64,000 bases of DNA. Origin: Polaromonas sp. SP1 (GTDB taxonomy: Bacteria > Pseudomonadota > Gammaproteobacteria > Burkholderiales > Burkholderiaceae_C). Of this stretch, positions 50,300 to 59,076 are shown in pieces. The stretch spans positions 930,001 to 994,000 of the forward strand of contig NZ_CP031013.1 of NCBI RefSeq assembly GCF_003711205.1. The letters are read 5' to 3'. The translations under genes were made by a program, and so were the position numbers. Below the pieces are notes generated by a model. That model was given only the letters and a program-made list of their open reading frames with translations. It was not told the origin of the DNA and made no database searches. Position 1 is the stretch's first letter. Each line of letters opens with the position of its first letter.

Positions 50300-51538
50300 G
50301 TGAACATCAACCTGCAACGCTGGATAGACCGCTGGGCCGGCATTCCGCTGTGCGCGGCGGTGTCGGGCATCGATGCGATCGTGCGCACGTTCCGCAAAGA
50401 TCATGATGCCGACAAGGCCCCCCGCGCCATCGTGGTGATCCTGCTGTCGGAAATGGGCAGCCTGGTGCTGGCGCACGACATGTTTGCGCGGCTCAAGCAG
50501 CGCTACCCCGACGCCCCGCTGCATGCCCTGCTCTTCGGCAAGAATCGCGAGATCCTCGACCTCATGAAGGTGGTGGACCCGGCCAACGTACACACGGTGA
50601 ACGACAAATCGCTGGGCGGCCTGCTCTCCAGCCTGTGGAAGGCGATTGGCGAGTTGCGCCGGGCGAATGTCGACGTCGCGATTGACTGCGAGCTGTTCTC
50701 GCGTATCAGCAGCTTGCTGTCGTATGCCAGCGGCGCGCGCATTCGCGTGGGCTTTCACCGCCACACGCAGGAGGGCCTGTACCGCGGCTCGCACATCAAC
50801 CGGCCCGTTCCCTACAACCCTTATCACCACATCAGCGCGCAGTTTTTGACGCTGGCGCGGGCGATCGATTCGACGGCCGTGCCCAAATCGAAACTACCGG
50901 CCAACCTGCCGGTGGCCGGCGCCGGCAAGCCTCCGCCGCACGTGCAACTGGATGCGGCCCTGGTGCCCGGCATCCAGGCCCGGCTGGCGCAAGACTTCCC
51001 CGCAATTGCCGGCAAGCCGCTGGTGCTGGTCTATCCGGGCGGCGGTATCTTGCCGATCCGCGCCTGGCCGCTGGCCTCGTACACCGCGCTGTGCGAAGGC
51101 CTGGTGGCCGACGGCTGCGCCGTGGCCGTGATCGGGCTGAAGGACGACCAGGCGCTGGCCCGACAACTGGTGGCTAACGTGCACACCGCATTTCCCGGCA
51201 GCCCGGTGATCGACCTGACGGGCTACACCCGCTCGATTTCGGAGCTGCTGGCGCTGTTCCATATTGCGCGCCTGCTGGTCACCAACGACGGCGGGCCGGG
51301 GCAGTTCGCGGCGCTGACGCCCATCTGGACATTGATGCTGTTTGGCCCCGAAACGCCGGGCCTGTACGCACCACTGACGCCGCAGTGCTATTCCTTTTTC
51401 AGCCAGTGGCCCTGCTCGCCCTGCCTGACCGCCTACAACCACCGCTCGTCTTACTGCGACGGCGACAACCAGTGCCTGAAAGTCATCGCACCCGAAGCCG
51501 TATTGGCCAAGGCGCGCGAATGCCTGGCAGCGCCCTGA
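50300..51538 (+). CDS. Glycosyltransferase family 9 (heptosyltransferase-like)
   Basis: A 412-residue GT9-type transferase from the GTG at 50300; GGGGAG lies nine bases upstream at the tgt end. An ATG at 50234 inside tgt was rejected. Family features are VVILLSEMGSLVLAHDMFARL, the donor-binding VLVYPGGGILPIRAWPLASY and LLVTNDGGPGQFAALT. It likely adds a heptose or other ADP/GDP-sugar to a surface glycan. A Cys-rich C-terminus (SQWPCSPCLTAYNHRSSYCD) is notable. GtrA and GT39 genes follow. Confidence 0.85.
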   Translation: MNINLQRWIDRWAGIPLCAAVSGIDAIVRTFRKDHDADKAPRAIVVILLSEMGSLVLAHDMFARLKQRYPDAPLHALLFGKNREILDLMKVVDPANVHTVNDKSLGGLLSSLWKAIGELRRANVDVAIDCELFSRISSLLSYASGARIRVGFHRHTQEGLYRGSHINRPVPYNPYHHISAQFLTLARAIDSTAVPKSKLPANLPVAGAGKPPPHVQLDAALVPGIQARLAQDFPAIAGKPLVLVYPGGGILPIRAWPLASYTALCEGLVADGCAVAVIGLKDDQALARQLVANVHTAFPGSPVIDLTGYTRSISELLALFHIARLLVTNDGGPGQFAALTPIWTLMLFGPETPGLYAPLTPQCYSFFSQWPCSPCLTAYNHRSSYCDGDNQCLKVIAPEAVLAKARECLAAP

Positions 51539-51551
51539 ACCTTACATCCCG

Positions 51552-52076
51552 ATGTCCGCACTCCGATCTTTTGCCGAGGCCGTCATCCGGCGCCTGCCCG
51601 AACGCCTGCAACCCATGGTGCGCTGGCGTTTCATCAAGTTCGGCGTAGTGGGCGCCAGCGGCACAGTGGTCAACCTCGCTGTGCTGTATCTCGCGCAGGA
51701 GTTTTTGTTCAGCCACATTGCGGATTTCCACGACCGGCTCAACTTCTCCATCGCGCTGGCGATCACCGTCGCCACCATCAGCAACTTCTACTGGAACCGC
51801 CGCCTGACCTGGCGCGACCGCAAACACGAAGTCCATCATTCGGCGCTCTTCCTGTTCGGCAAATACGTGATGGCCGCCGGCCTGGCCATCGTGCTGCAGT
51901 CGCTGCTGACCAAATGGCTGGCAATGTACATGCATTACCTGCTGGCCAATGTGCTGGCCATCGTGCTGTCCAGCGTCTGCAATTTTGTCGCCAACGACCG
52001 CATGACTTTCCGCCGCCGCGCCAAAATTGTGGTGGCCGACGAAACCCCCTCGCCCGATACCCATGACAAACCTTGA
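51552..52076 (+). CDS. GtrA-family membrane protein
   Basis: A 174-residue protein with four hydrophobic helices: WRFIKFGVVGASGTVVNLAV, then FSIALAITVATISNFYWNRR, LFGKYVMAAGLAIVLQSLL and YLLANVLAIVLSSVCNFVAN. GtrA proteins are thought to flip undecaprenyl-phosphate-linked sugars or to support GT39-type transferases. Its stop overlaps the start of the following GT39 gene by 14 bases, supporting joint function. Confidence 0.9.
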   Translation: MSALRSFAEAVIRRLPERLQPMVRWRFIKFGVVGASGTVVNLAVLYLAQEFLFSHIADFHDRLNFSIALAITVATISNFYWNRRLTWRDRKHEVHHSALFLFGKYVMAAGLAIVLQSLLTKWLAMYMHYLLANVLAIVLSSVCNFVANDRMTFRRRAKIVVADETPSPDTHDKP

Positions 52077-53844
52077 GCCCCTGAAGCACCGCCTGCCCGT
52101 CCACCGCATCTGGATAGGGCTGGCCCTTCTGGTGGCTTTGGCGTACTTGTTCGGCCTGGGCGGCGACCACATCCCGCGCAACGGCGACGAGCTGGTCTAC
52201 GCCCACATCGCCAAGCTCACGGCCGGGACCGGCAAATGGCTGCCGCTGGTGAGCTCCTACGACTTCATGCGCAACACCAAGCCGCCCGTGCTGTTCTGGC
52301 AGGCCATGGTGGCGGGCGGCTGGGGTGAACACTGGACGCTGCTGAACCTGCGCCTGCCCAGCATCGCCTACACCTGGGCCATCACCCTGATGACCGCGCT
52401 GCTGGCCTGGAAGGTGATCCGCGGCGACGATGCGGCCGCACCGGCAGCCCCCGCAGAAGACCGCAGCCGCCACGCGCTGGCCATGGGCGCCATCGCGGCC
52501 ATCATTTACCTGTCCTTCTTCAGCACCTACCGCTACGGCCGGCCTTACCTCACCAGCGCACCAGAGACCTTCTGGCTGTTCGGCGTGATGTTTGCGATTG
52601 CCTGGTCACCCGCCAAATTGCTGGCTTCGCGCTGGAAGTTCCCGCTGCTGGCCGGTATTGCCGTCGGCATCGGGTGCCTCTACAAGTCTTTTGTCATGGT
52701 GGTGCCGGTCGGCTTTGCACTCGCGCTGTGCTACCAGACCCTGGGCGCACGCAAGGCACCGTGGCAACTCCTGCGGCCCGGCATCGTGGCCGACGGCGTC
52801 AAGGTCACGGCGATCTGCGTGCTGGCGCTGGCGATTTTTGGTTTGTGGTTTGCCATCGACCCGCAACCGGGCGAGGTCTGGCGCGAGTTTGTCGTGGGGG
52901 AAAACGCCGGCAAGATGAACTCGTCAAAAGGCTACTTCGCCATCGCGTTCAGCGGCAGCAGCGGCGTGCTGACGATATTGACAGGCTATTTTTCCAATGC
53001 CCTCTTCCTGCTGCCCGTGGCGGTGGGTTGTTTTGTGGCGGCGTGGCGCGGCTATCGCCAGCGCAAGGGCACCGGGCAAACGGTGAGCGACACGGAAAAA
53101 GCCATGTGGCTCTGGCTGCTGGCCTTCGCGCTGGTGTTCATGGTGCCCACGCAGCGCTCCACGCGCTACCTGATTCCCGCCATGCCGGCGCTGGCCGTGC
53201 TGATTGCGCTGTACTGGGACCGCATCGCGCGCATCTGGTTCAGCCTCACGCTGGTGATCTGCCTCATAGGCGCGCTTGCCATGGGCCTGATCGGCTACGG
53301 CGGCGTGCGTGCCACACAAGACACCTGGCTTTACTCGCCGCTGTACTGGCTCTTTCTGGGCGGGCTGGCTGTGGCCTGCGTTGTCGGCATGTTCAAACCG
53401 GCGTGGACGCGCCCCATCACCGCGCTCAGCAGTTTTGCCGTGCTGTTTGCGCTGGCCTGGGTCACCCTCCCCTTTAACGGCGACATGGGCCGTTTCCGTG
53501 CCGAAACCAATGCGCTGCTCAAAGGCCAGGCAGTGTCGGTGCCGAGCAACTTCAACGGCCACTTCGAGCGCTACGAGTTCATCATCCCCGGCGCAAAAAT
53601 CGTCCCCTACTTCGCCGCGCAGCCGGTGGACTATCAGGACGTCGACGCGCTTTTCAAAACCACGCGCTACGCGCTGGTGCAGCGCCGTGTCGGGCAAAAG
53701 CCCTGCGACGCCTGCCGCATCATCGACGAGCGCTGGGACCTGCGTTCGCGCCAGGACGAAAAAGAAGGCACGCTGGGCGCCTTCAAGTCGCCCGAGACCT
53801 TCTGGTACGCCAAAGAATATCTGGTCGAGCGGGCTGCTCCGTGA
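52063..53844 (+). CDS. GT39/ArnT-like polyprenyl-phosphate glycosyltransferase
   Basis: A 593-residue polytopic protein from the ATG at 52063 (overlapping the gtrA stop). It has about 11-12 membrane helices. The first periplasmic loop IPRNGDELVYAHIAKLTAGT holds the acidic pair expected for the catalytic base. TYRYGRPYLTSAPETFWLFG and FMVPTQRSTRYLIPAMPAL follow the ArnT/PMT pattern. It probably transfers a lipid-linked sugar to lipid A or another surface polymer. The C-terminal soluble part has a CDAC pair. Confidence 0.87.
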   Translation: MTNLEPLKHRLPVHRIWIGLALLVALAYLFGLGGDHIPRNGDELVYAHIAKLTAGTGKWLPLVSSYDFMRNTKPPVLFWQAMVAGGWGEHWTLLNLRLPSIAYTWAITLMTALLAWKVIRGDDAAAPAAPAEDRSRHALAMGAIAAIIYLSFFSTYRYGRPYLTSAPETFWLFGVMFAIAWSPAKLLASRWKFPLLAGIAVGIGCLYKSFVMVVPVGFALALCYQTLGARKAPWQLLRPGIVADGVKVTAICVLALAIFGLWFAIDPQPGEVWREFVVGENAGKMNSSKGYFAIAFSGSSGVLTILTGYFSNALFLLPVAVGCFVAAWRGYRQRKGTGQTVSDTEKAMWLWLLAFALVFMVPTQRSTRYLIPAMPALAVLIALYWDRIARIWFSLTLVICLIGALAMGLIGYGGVRATQDTWLYSPLYWLFLGGLAVACVVGMFKPAWTRPITALSSFAVLFALAWVTLPFNGDMGRFRAETNALLKGQAVSVPSNFNGHFERYEFIIPGAKIVPYFAAQPVDYQDVDALFKTTRYALVQRRVGQKPCDACRIIDERWDLRSRQDEKEGTLGAFKSPETFWYAKEYLVERAAP

Positions 53845-53898
53845 GCCCTGTGTGACCGCCCACCCGTTCAATCCCGCCCCGTTTTAAAGAGGACACCC

Positions 53899-54690
53899 AT
53901 GCCCCGATTCCCGAGATTTGCAGGGGCGTTCGCCCTGGCCGCGGTCATGCTGACGCTGGGCGGTTGCGCCACGGCCATCAAGCCGCATGAAACCACCGGC
54001 GCCCCCACGCTGGACTTCCAGAGCATGGCGCTCAACCCCGGCAACGGCGGCGAGCTGATCGAGGCCGACGCACTGCAACCAGGCGACATCATCCTCACGG
54101 CGGAAAACGGCCTGAACTCGGTTGGCATCCGCCTCATCACACTCTCGCCCGTCAGCCACGCCGCGATCTACATGGGCAACCGGCAAATCGCCGAAGCCGT
54201 GGGCTCGGGCATACGCATTCGAAGTGTGGATGCGATGCTGAAAGACGAAGCGACAGTGGTGGCCTTTCGCCACCCCGACCTCACGGCCGGGCAGGCAGTC
54301 CAGATCAACACCTTTGTAGCCAGCCATGAAGGCAAAAAATACAACTACCTCGGCGTGATGCTGCAGGCGCCGTTCGCGCTGGAGCGGCGCATGTGCGAGT
54401 TGCCGCTCGTGCCCTCCCTGGTGCGGGACTTCTGCATCCGCGGCATTGCGGCCGTGCAGCTCGGGCTGGGCCGCAACGACCAGTTCTTCTGCTCGCAATT
54501 CATCCTGGAGGCGTATCGCAGCGCGGGCCTGCCGCTCACCGATGCCGACCCGCGCCTGATCAACCCCGGCGACCTGCTGCACATGCGGGAAGGCGATGTG
54601 CCCTCCGTCATGATTCACAAGCCGCTGAAGTATGTAGGCCACCTCAAGGCCGCCCCGCTGATGGTGGCAGCGGAGCAGCTGGGGCAGTAA
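53899..54690 (+). CDS. YiiX/NlpC-P60-like cysteine hydrolase lipoprotein
   Basis: A 263-residue lipoprotein (lipobox LGGC at residues about 21-24). It shows the permuted papain-like order: LQPGDIILTAENG, catalytic-histidine candidate His87 in SPVSHAAIYMGNRQIAEAV, then the cysteine nucleophile Cys198 in NDQFFCSQFILEAY. The family includes YiiX/YebB hydrolases that act on peptidoglycan or lipids. The role here is unknown. It has its own ribosome site (AAGAGGACACCC). Confidence 0.85.
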   Translation: MPRFPRFAGAFALAAVMLTLGGCATAIKPHETTGAPTLDFQSMALNPGNGGELIEADALQPGDIILTAENGLNSVGIRLITLSPVSHAAIYMGNRQIAEAVGSGIRIRSVDAMLKDEATVVAFRHPDLTAGQAVQINTFVASHEGKKYNYLGVMLQAPFALERRMCELPLVPSLVRDFCIRGIAAVQLGLGRNDQFFCSQFILEAYRSAGLPLTDADPRLINPGDLLHMREGDVPSVMIHKPLKYVGHLKAAPLMVAAEQLGQ

Positions 54691-54702
54691 GGGCCGGGGC
54701 GC

Positions 54703-55191
54703 CTAGCCGCCCACGTGCATCGTGAACTGCGCCCCGTTGGACAGCTTGCACTGGCCGGTCCCCAGGGTGGACGAGTTCATCTGGTAGCGGCAGCTGATGT
54801 AGCTCCCCCGGTTGCCCGAGCCGTTGGCCACGCCTTCACGCGTTGAAGAGCCTGCAATGCGCGTGGCTTCGCCGGTAAAGCTCTCGCCGTTGATGGTGGT
54901 GGTGAAGGTGCCGCGCCCGTTCATGTCGTTCGTCACCACCGCACCCACCATGCCGTAAGCCCTGGCCACATCGTTGGCCGGATACAGCCGCGCCGCGAAG
55001 GTCGTGGTGGCGGGAACCGCCGGTGTGACATACACCGTGGAAGTGACCGGATGGGCGGGCTGGACCGGCACCACATAGCAGCCGGTCAGGGCCGTGGCAC
55101 CCAGGACCGCGGCGGCCAGGGCCGCACGGCGCGAGAGACCCGAGATAGGCGAGAAGCGTGACAAGGAAAACAGGGACGAATCGATCTTCAT
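54703..55191 (-). CDS. Hypothetical lipoprotein
   Basis: A 162-residue predicted lipoprotein. The leader LSRRAALAAAVLGATALTGC has a lipobox (ALTGC) and an Arg pair. The mature part has a Thr/Val/Pro-rich stretch and a glycine-rich segment (GVANGSGNRGSYISCRYQMN, then LGTGQCKLSNGAQFTMHVGG) reminiscent of small beta-rich outer-membrane-attached proteins. Two further cysteines could form a disulfide. It is convergent with the hydrolase lipoprotein, ending 12 bp from its stop. Confidence 0.72.
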   Translation of the reverse strand: MKIDSSLFSLSRFSPISGLSRRAALAAAVLGATALTGCYVVPVQPAHPVTSTVYVTPAVPATTTFAARLYPANDVARAYGMVGAVVTNDMNGRGTFTTTINGESFTGEATRIAGSSTREGVANGSGNRGSYISCRYQMNSSTLGTGQCKLSNGAQFTMHVGG

Positions 55192-55435
55192 AAATTACCC
55201 GAAGGCCCAAGCACATGCTTGTGGAGGCAGTGTGGAGCGCGGCCATCAAAAAGGTTCGTTAAAAGATACAAGAAGCTTTAAGCCGTACGAAAAGCATCAA
55301 AAACAGATACTTCATCGAAAACAGGCACCCGCGTGAAAAGCATCACGCACCACGCGCTCCCCCACCGAAATACCGGCCCGCAGCGCAAAGCCGCAGGCTC
55401 AGGCACCATCACGGCTTCTCCTTTTTTCCGCAAAG

Positions 55436-56446
55436 ATGACGACCATGCAATACCGCCGCCTTGGAAACAGCAACCTCAAAGTCTCCGCCCTGTGCCTGGG
55501 CACCATGATGTTCGGCAAACAAACGCCGTTTGAGGAGGCGGGGCGCATCGTGGCCTCGGCCCGCGAGCACGGGCTCAACTTCATCGACACCGCCGACGTC
55601 TACAACCAGGGGCAGTCCGAGAAAGACGTGGGCAAGCTGCTGGCCGGCCAGCGGCATCACTGGGTGCTGGCCAGCAAGCTGGGCAACCCGGTGAGCGAGG
55701 CCGTCAACGAGAGCCACTATTCGCGCCGCTGGATCCTGCAGCAGACCGACGCCATCCTGGCGCGGCTGCAGACGGATTACCTGGACATCCTGTACCTGCA
55801 CCGCGACTACCACGAGGAAAACCTTGAAGAGGCGGTGCGCGCGCTGGGTGACCTGATCCGCGCAGGCAAGCTGCGCAGCTTTGGTTTGTCCAACTTCCGG
55901 GGATGGCGCATTGCCGAAGTGGTGCGCTTGTGCAAGGAGCTGGGGGTGCCGCAACCTGCGGTGTGCCAGCCTTATTACAACCTACTCAACCGCGGCCCGG
56001 AAGTCGAGATCCTGCCGGCCTGCGGCCACTACGGCATCGGTGTCGTGCCTTACAGCCCGCTGGCGCGCGGCGTGCTGACCGGCAAATACCCGCCCGGCCA
56101 GCCGCCGGCCGAGGGCACACGCGCCGGCAGCGGCGACAAGCGCATCCTGGAAACCGAATTCCGTGAGGAGTCACTGGTGATCGCGCAAAAAATCAAGGCG
56201 CGCTGCGAAGCCAAAGGCCAGGTGCCCGGCCAGTTCGCCGCGGCCTGGGTGCTGGCCAATCCGCTGATCAGCTCGGTCATCGTCGGCCCGCGCACGCTGC
56301 CGCACCTGGAAGATGTGTACGGCGCCCTCGACATCGTGCTGGACAAGGACGACGAGGCCTTTGTCAACGAGCTGGTGGTGCCCGGCCATGCGTCCAGCCA
56401 TGGCTACAACGACCCGGGCTACCCCTTCTTCGGCCGCCCTCTCTAA
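55436..56446 (+). CDS. Aldo/keto reductase (YghZ/Kv-beta-like)
   Basis: A 336-residue NADPH oxidoreductase of the aldo-keto reductase superfamily. After MQYRRLGNSNLKVSALCLGT the barrel motifs appear: FIDTADVYNQGQSEKDVGKL (catalytic Asp and Tyr), ASKLGNP and TDYLDILYLHRDYHEE (His). The second ATG at 55445 may be the true start because homologues begin MQYRRLG. The substrate is unknown. Confidence 0.93.
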   Translation: MTTMQYRRLGNSNLKVSALCLGTMMFGKQTPFEEAGRIVASAREHGLNFIDTADVYNQGQSEKDVGKLLAGQRHHWVLASKLGNPVSEAVNESHYSRRWILQQTDAILARLQTDYLDILYLHRDYHEENLEEAVRALGDLIRAGKLRSFGLSNFRGWRIAEVVRLCKELGVPQPAVCQPYYNLLNRGPEVEILPACGHYGIGVVPYSPLARGVLTGKYPPGQPPAEGTRAGSGDKRILETEFREESLVIAQKIKARCEAKGQVPGQFAAAWVLANPLISSVIVGPRTLPHLEDVYGALDIVLDKDDEAFVNELVVPGHASSHGYNDPGYPFFGRPL

Positions 56447-56454
56447 GCGCAGTA

Positions 56455-56600
56455 CTGTTCGTTCAGACCCGAAAAACCGTTCGGGCTGACCCTTCGACAG
56501 GCTCAGGACGGGGTACGCCTGACGGCGTATCGAGGCCCTCTCTGCGCGTGCGAGCAGCCCTTCGATACCTCAGGGCGAACGGCCTTAAACGAACAGTAAT
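56455..56600. repeat. Inverted intergenic repeat with CCTTCGACAGGCTCAGG motif
   Basis: Downstream of the reductase gene lie GTTCGGGCTGACCCTTCGAC, CAGGCTCAGGACGGGG and a second, partial copy CCCTTCGATACCTCAGGGCG, with flanking ACCGTTCG/CGAACGG. The word CCTTCGACAGGCTCAGG is a common dispersed bacterial intergenic repeat. It may form a hairpin and act as a terminator for convergent genes. Confidence 0.65.
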
Positions 56601-56617
56601 GTCTCTAAGTGCCATGT

Positions 56618-57700
56618 TCAAAGCGCCGGTGCTTCGTCCGCACCGGTCTGCGGCAGCTTGAGCTGTTTGTCCGCCGTGGCGCCGCAGGCGTGGCAAAACT
56701 TGGCAAATGCGCTCTTGCGGGTGGTGCACTTGAAGCAGTGGTCAAACAGGCCGATGCCGCAGTGCGGGCAGAAATCGATCTCCGTGTTCTTCAGGTCCAC
56801 CGCCCGCTCGCAGCCGGGGCACACGCTCTTTGACAAGCGCGTCAGCGCCGTGTCGTAGCTGAGCTCTTCGCGGCGCTGCGCGTGCGGCAGTTGCTCGGCC
56901 AGCTTCTGCTTTTCGAGGTAGCGGTTCAGCGAAATGATGGCCTGCCGGCCGACCAGCGCCGTGACGATGATGCCCACGATGTAGCGCACATAACCGCCAT
57001 AGCTCGGCAAATAAGGCACCAGCTCCACAAAGAACGCAAACACGGCAAAGAAGATGAAGCCCCACACAAAAGGCCAGTAAGTCGTCTTGCGCTTCTTCGC
57101 AAACAGCCAGCCGGCGGCCACCAGCAGCGGCAGCGTGAGGGCCAGTCGGTAGAGGAAAACGCGCAGCTCCACGCGCCGGTATTCGGCATTGAGCAGCACC
57201 TGAGCGGCTTCTTCCATTTCGGCCAGCTTGCGGCGTTCACGCGCCGCGCCTTGCCGCGCATCCAGCGCGGCCTGCTGCTGGGCCTCTACCGCAACACCGG
57301 CTGCGCGCTCGCGGTCTTTCAGCGTGTCCAGCGCCCGTGTGCGCGACAGCAGCTCGGTGTCCTGCTCGGCCAGTTGTGTGGCACGCCGGGTGGACAGCCA
57401 GTTGTCGAAGGTCTCGCGCGCCGCGGCCGAGTCGGCCTGGGCCGCGCGGCGTTTGAGCTGGGCCTGCTCCAGCGCGGCCTGCGCGTCGCGCTCGGCACGC
57501 TCCGCAATCCTGATGGTGTTGCGCACTGCGTTGGTGGCAACGGGGTTCATGTAGTCGTCGAGCGACAACGGCTTTTCTACCTTGGGCAAGTCGCCCACCA
57601 CCGTGCCGCCCAGGCCGATCAGGAAACCGGCAAACACCAGGGCCACCAGCCAGAGGCCACGGTGCATCCATTTTTCCGTCAGTCGCAAGGTATTGGCCAT
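56618..57700 (-). CDS. Membrane protein with coiled coil and C-terminal double zinc ribbon
   Basis: A 360-residue protein from the ATG at 57700 (site AAGGAGATCGCC). One hydrophobic helix near the N-terminus (HRGLWLVALVFAGFLIGLGG), a long Ala/Arg/Glu coiled coil over about residues 60-165, and then two or three helices (LPLLVAAGWLFA, YWPFVWGFIFFAVFAFFVEL). The tail holds zinc-ribbon pairs: CPGC and CPHC, then CFKC and CHAC. No function is known. It is the last gene of a four-gene envelope operon starting at 59544. Confidence 0.8.
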   Translation of the reverse strand: MANTLRLTEKWMHRGLWLVALVFAGFLIGLGGTVVGDLPKVEKPLSLDDYMNPVATNAVRNTIRIAERAERDAQAALEQAQLKRRAAQADSAAARETFDNWLSTRRATQLAEQDTELLSRTRALDTLKDRERAAGVAVEAQQQAALDARQGAARERRKLAEMEEAAQVLLNAEYRRVELRVFLYRLALTLPLLVAAGWLFAKKRKTTYWPFVWGFIFFAVFAFFVELVPYLPSYGGYVRYIVGIIVTALVGRQAIISLNRYLEKQKLAEQLPHAQRREELSYDTALTRLSKSVCPGCERAVDLKNTEIDFCPHCGIGLFDHCFKCTTRKSAFAKFCHACGATADKQLKLPQTGADEAPAL

Positions 57701-57737
57701 GGCGATCTCCTTCTTGTGAAAATGAAAAACCAAGCGG

Positions 57738-58550
57738 TCACAGCCTGACGATGGTCACGGGCTTGCCATCCGTCATGCGGGTGCGCTGCATCCAGCTGAA
57801 GACCGAATCCACGGTGACGGTTTCAATGCGGTCCGAAAAGCGCTTCTCGTTCGGATGGTCGTCAAAGGCGACATTGGCCGCTGTCATGCGCCCGCCCAGC
57901 CGGGTCAAGGGGCCGAGCTTGAGCGTGGTGGGCTCGTAGCCCTTGAACTGCAGCCAGGCTTGCGCTTTTTCGCGCGTGGTCACGCCCGGCTCCATGGCGG
58001 CGGCCAGGGTTTCAATCGCCCACTGGTTGGACTGCTGGTAGCGGTTGCCCCAGGCGTAGCTCACGATGCTGTAGGGCTTGTGGTGCATGGACGTCATCCG
58101 GCCGGGGTCCTGCAGCAGCACCAGCAGGCGCGCCTGGATGTCGGACGCGGGCGCCACCCAGGCGGCCTCATAACGCCACAGGTCGTCCAGGAAAAACTCG
58201 CCCAGCCCTTGGCGGTAAACCGCCGAATCGCCGGTACCGCAGGTGTTGAGCTTGTGCAGCACGCGCCAGGTCATGCCGCCCTGGCCGTCGGGCACCTGCC
58301 AGGCCAGGCCCAGGTGCGAGTAGCGCACGCCGTACTTGCTGAGGTCCTGGCCGGCACGCGCCAGGATCACGACTTTTTCGCCGCTGGCGTTGAGCGAGGC
58401 CAGCGTCTTTTCGGCCAGCGTCATGCCGCGCTCTACTGTTTGCGGCGTGGTCTTGCGGGCTTCGCAGGAGCGCCCGGCATACGCGGCCGGCGCCGTAGCG
58501 GCGAACAAGGCCGCCAGCAACAGCGGCAAAAAAGCTTTCAGTATCTTCAT
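57738..58550 (-). CDS. DUF2145 exported protein
   Basis: A 270-residue secreted protein with a signal peptide (MKILKAFLPLLLAALFAATA, cleavage near AYAG). The DUF2145 pattern is visible in KVVILARAGQDLSKYGVRYS, HKLNTCGTGDSAVYRQGLGE and ILMHHKPYSIVSYAWGNRYQ-like NQWAIETLAAA. The YSHLGLAW and cysteine/histidine positions resemble a periplasmic hydrolase of the NlpC/P60-like circle, but no activity is established. Two cysteines could pair. Gene order with the zinc-ribbon gene suggests cotranscription. Confidence 0.82.
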   Translation of the reverse strand: MKILKAFLPLLLAALFAATAPAAYAGRSCEARKTTPQTVERGMTLAEKTLASLNASGEKVVILARAGQDLSKYGVRYSHLGLAWQVPDGQGGMTWRVLHKLNTCGTGDSAVYRQGLGEFFLDDLWRYEAAWVAPASDIQARLLVLLQDPGRMTSMHHKPYSIVSYAWGNRYQQSNQWAIETLAAAMEPGVTTREKAQAWLQFKGYEPTTLKLGPLTRLGGRMTAANVAFDDHPNEKRFSDRIETVTVDSVFSWMQRTRMTDGKPVTIVRL

Positions 58551-58586
58551 GGTGTGATTCCGTTTTTTCTCAAGAAGGTTTCGATA

Positions 58587-59045
58587 TCACTGCGTTAGCC
58601 GTTCGTTGTGCAGCAAGGCACGGCCCAGCGCATTGGGAATAAAGGCAATCGCCTCGCCCGCGGCGGACAGCACAACACCCGCGCCCACCACGCTCACCAC
58701 CACTGCCGTTCCGGCCACCATGGACACACCGGCAACGCCTTTGCCCACCACTTCAATGCTGGCGCGTGCGCCGTCGGAGGCGCGCTCCAGCACGTACACC
58801 GTGCCACGCGCCGTGCTTTCAACGGTCTTGACCACCAGCACCGTGCCGGCGGTGGACAGCACCACCGGCAGCGCGACCACGGCGCCGGCCGCCGCGCTGG
58901 CGCCCACCACCACCGAGGCCACCGGCAGGGCAGAGACCGCGCTCAGGGCCGAGGCCTCCGACTGGGCTTGGGCATGAAATGCGGCTCCAGCCAGCGTGAA
59001 TGCTGCACATGCAGCTATCAAATATGTAGCAAATCGATTTTTCAT
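58587..59045 (-). CDS. Hypothetical exported Ala/Val-rich protein
   Basis: A 152-residue protein with a signal peptide (KNRFATYLIAACAAFTLAGA, cleavage near HAQAQ). The mature part is unusually rich in Ala, Val, Ser and Gly with two hydrophobic stretches (VGASAAAGAVVALPVVLSTA and VSMVAGTAVVVSVVGAGVVL), so it may be membrane-associated. Part of the signal peptide is encoded by a GCTAT repeat copy. No family recognised. It is in line with the YiaA/B and DUF2145 genes. Confidence 0.72.
   Translation of the reverse strand: MKNRFATYLIAACAAFTLAGAAFHAQAQSEASALSAVSALPVASVVVGASAAAGAVVALPVVLSTAGTVLVVKTVESTARGTVYVLERASDGARASIEVVGKGVAGVSMVAGTAVVVSVVGAGVVLSAAGEAIAFIPNALGRALLHNERLTQ
59014..59030. repeat. 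17-bp GCTATCAAATATGTAGC repeat, copy 5 (in signal peptide)
   Basis: One arm mismatch relative to the perfect copies. Read on the minus strand in frame it encodes the ATYLIA part of the signal peptide. Confidence 0.75.
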
Positions 59046-59076
59046 GATGGACTCCTGTGTACTTTTATGGGTTCAG

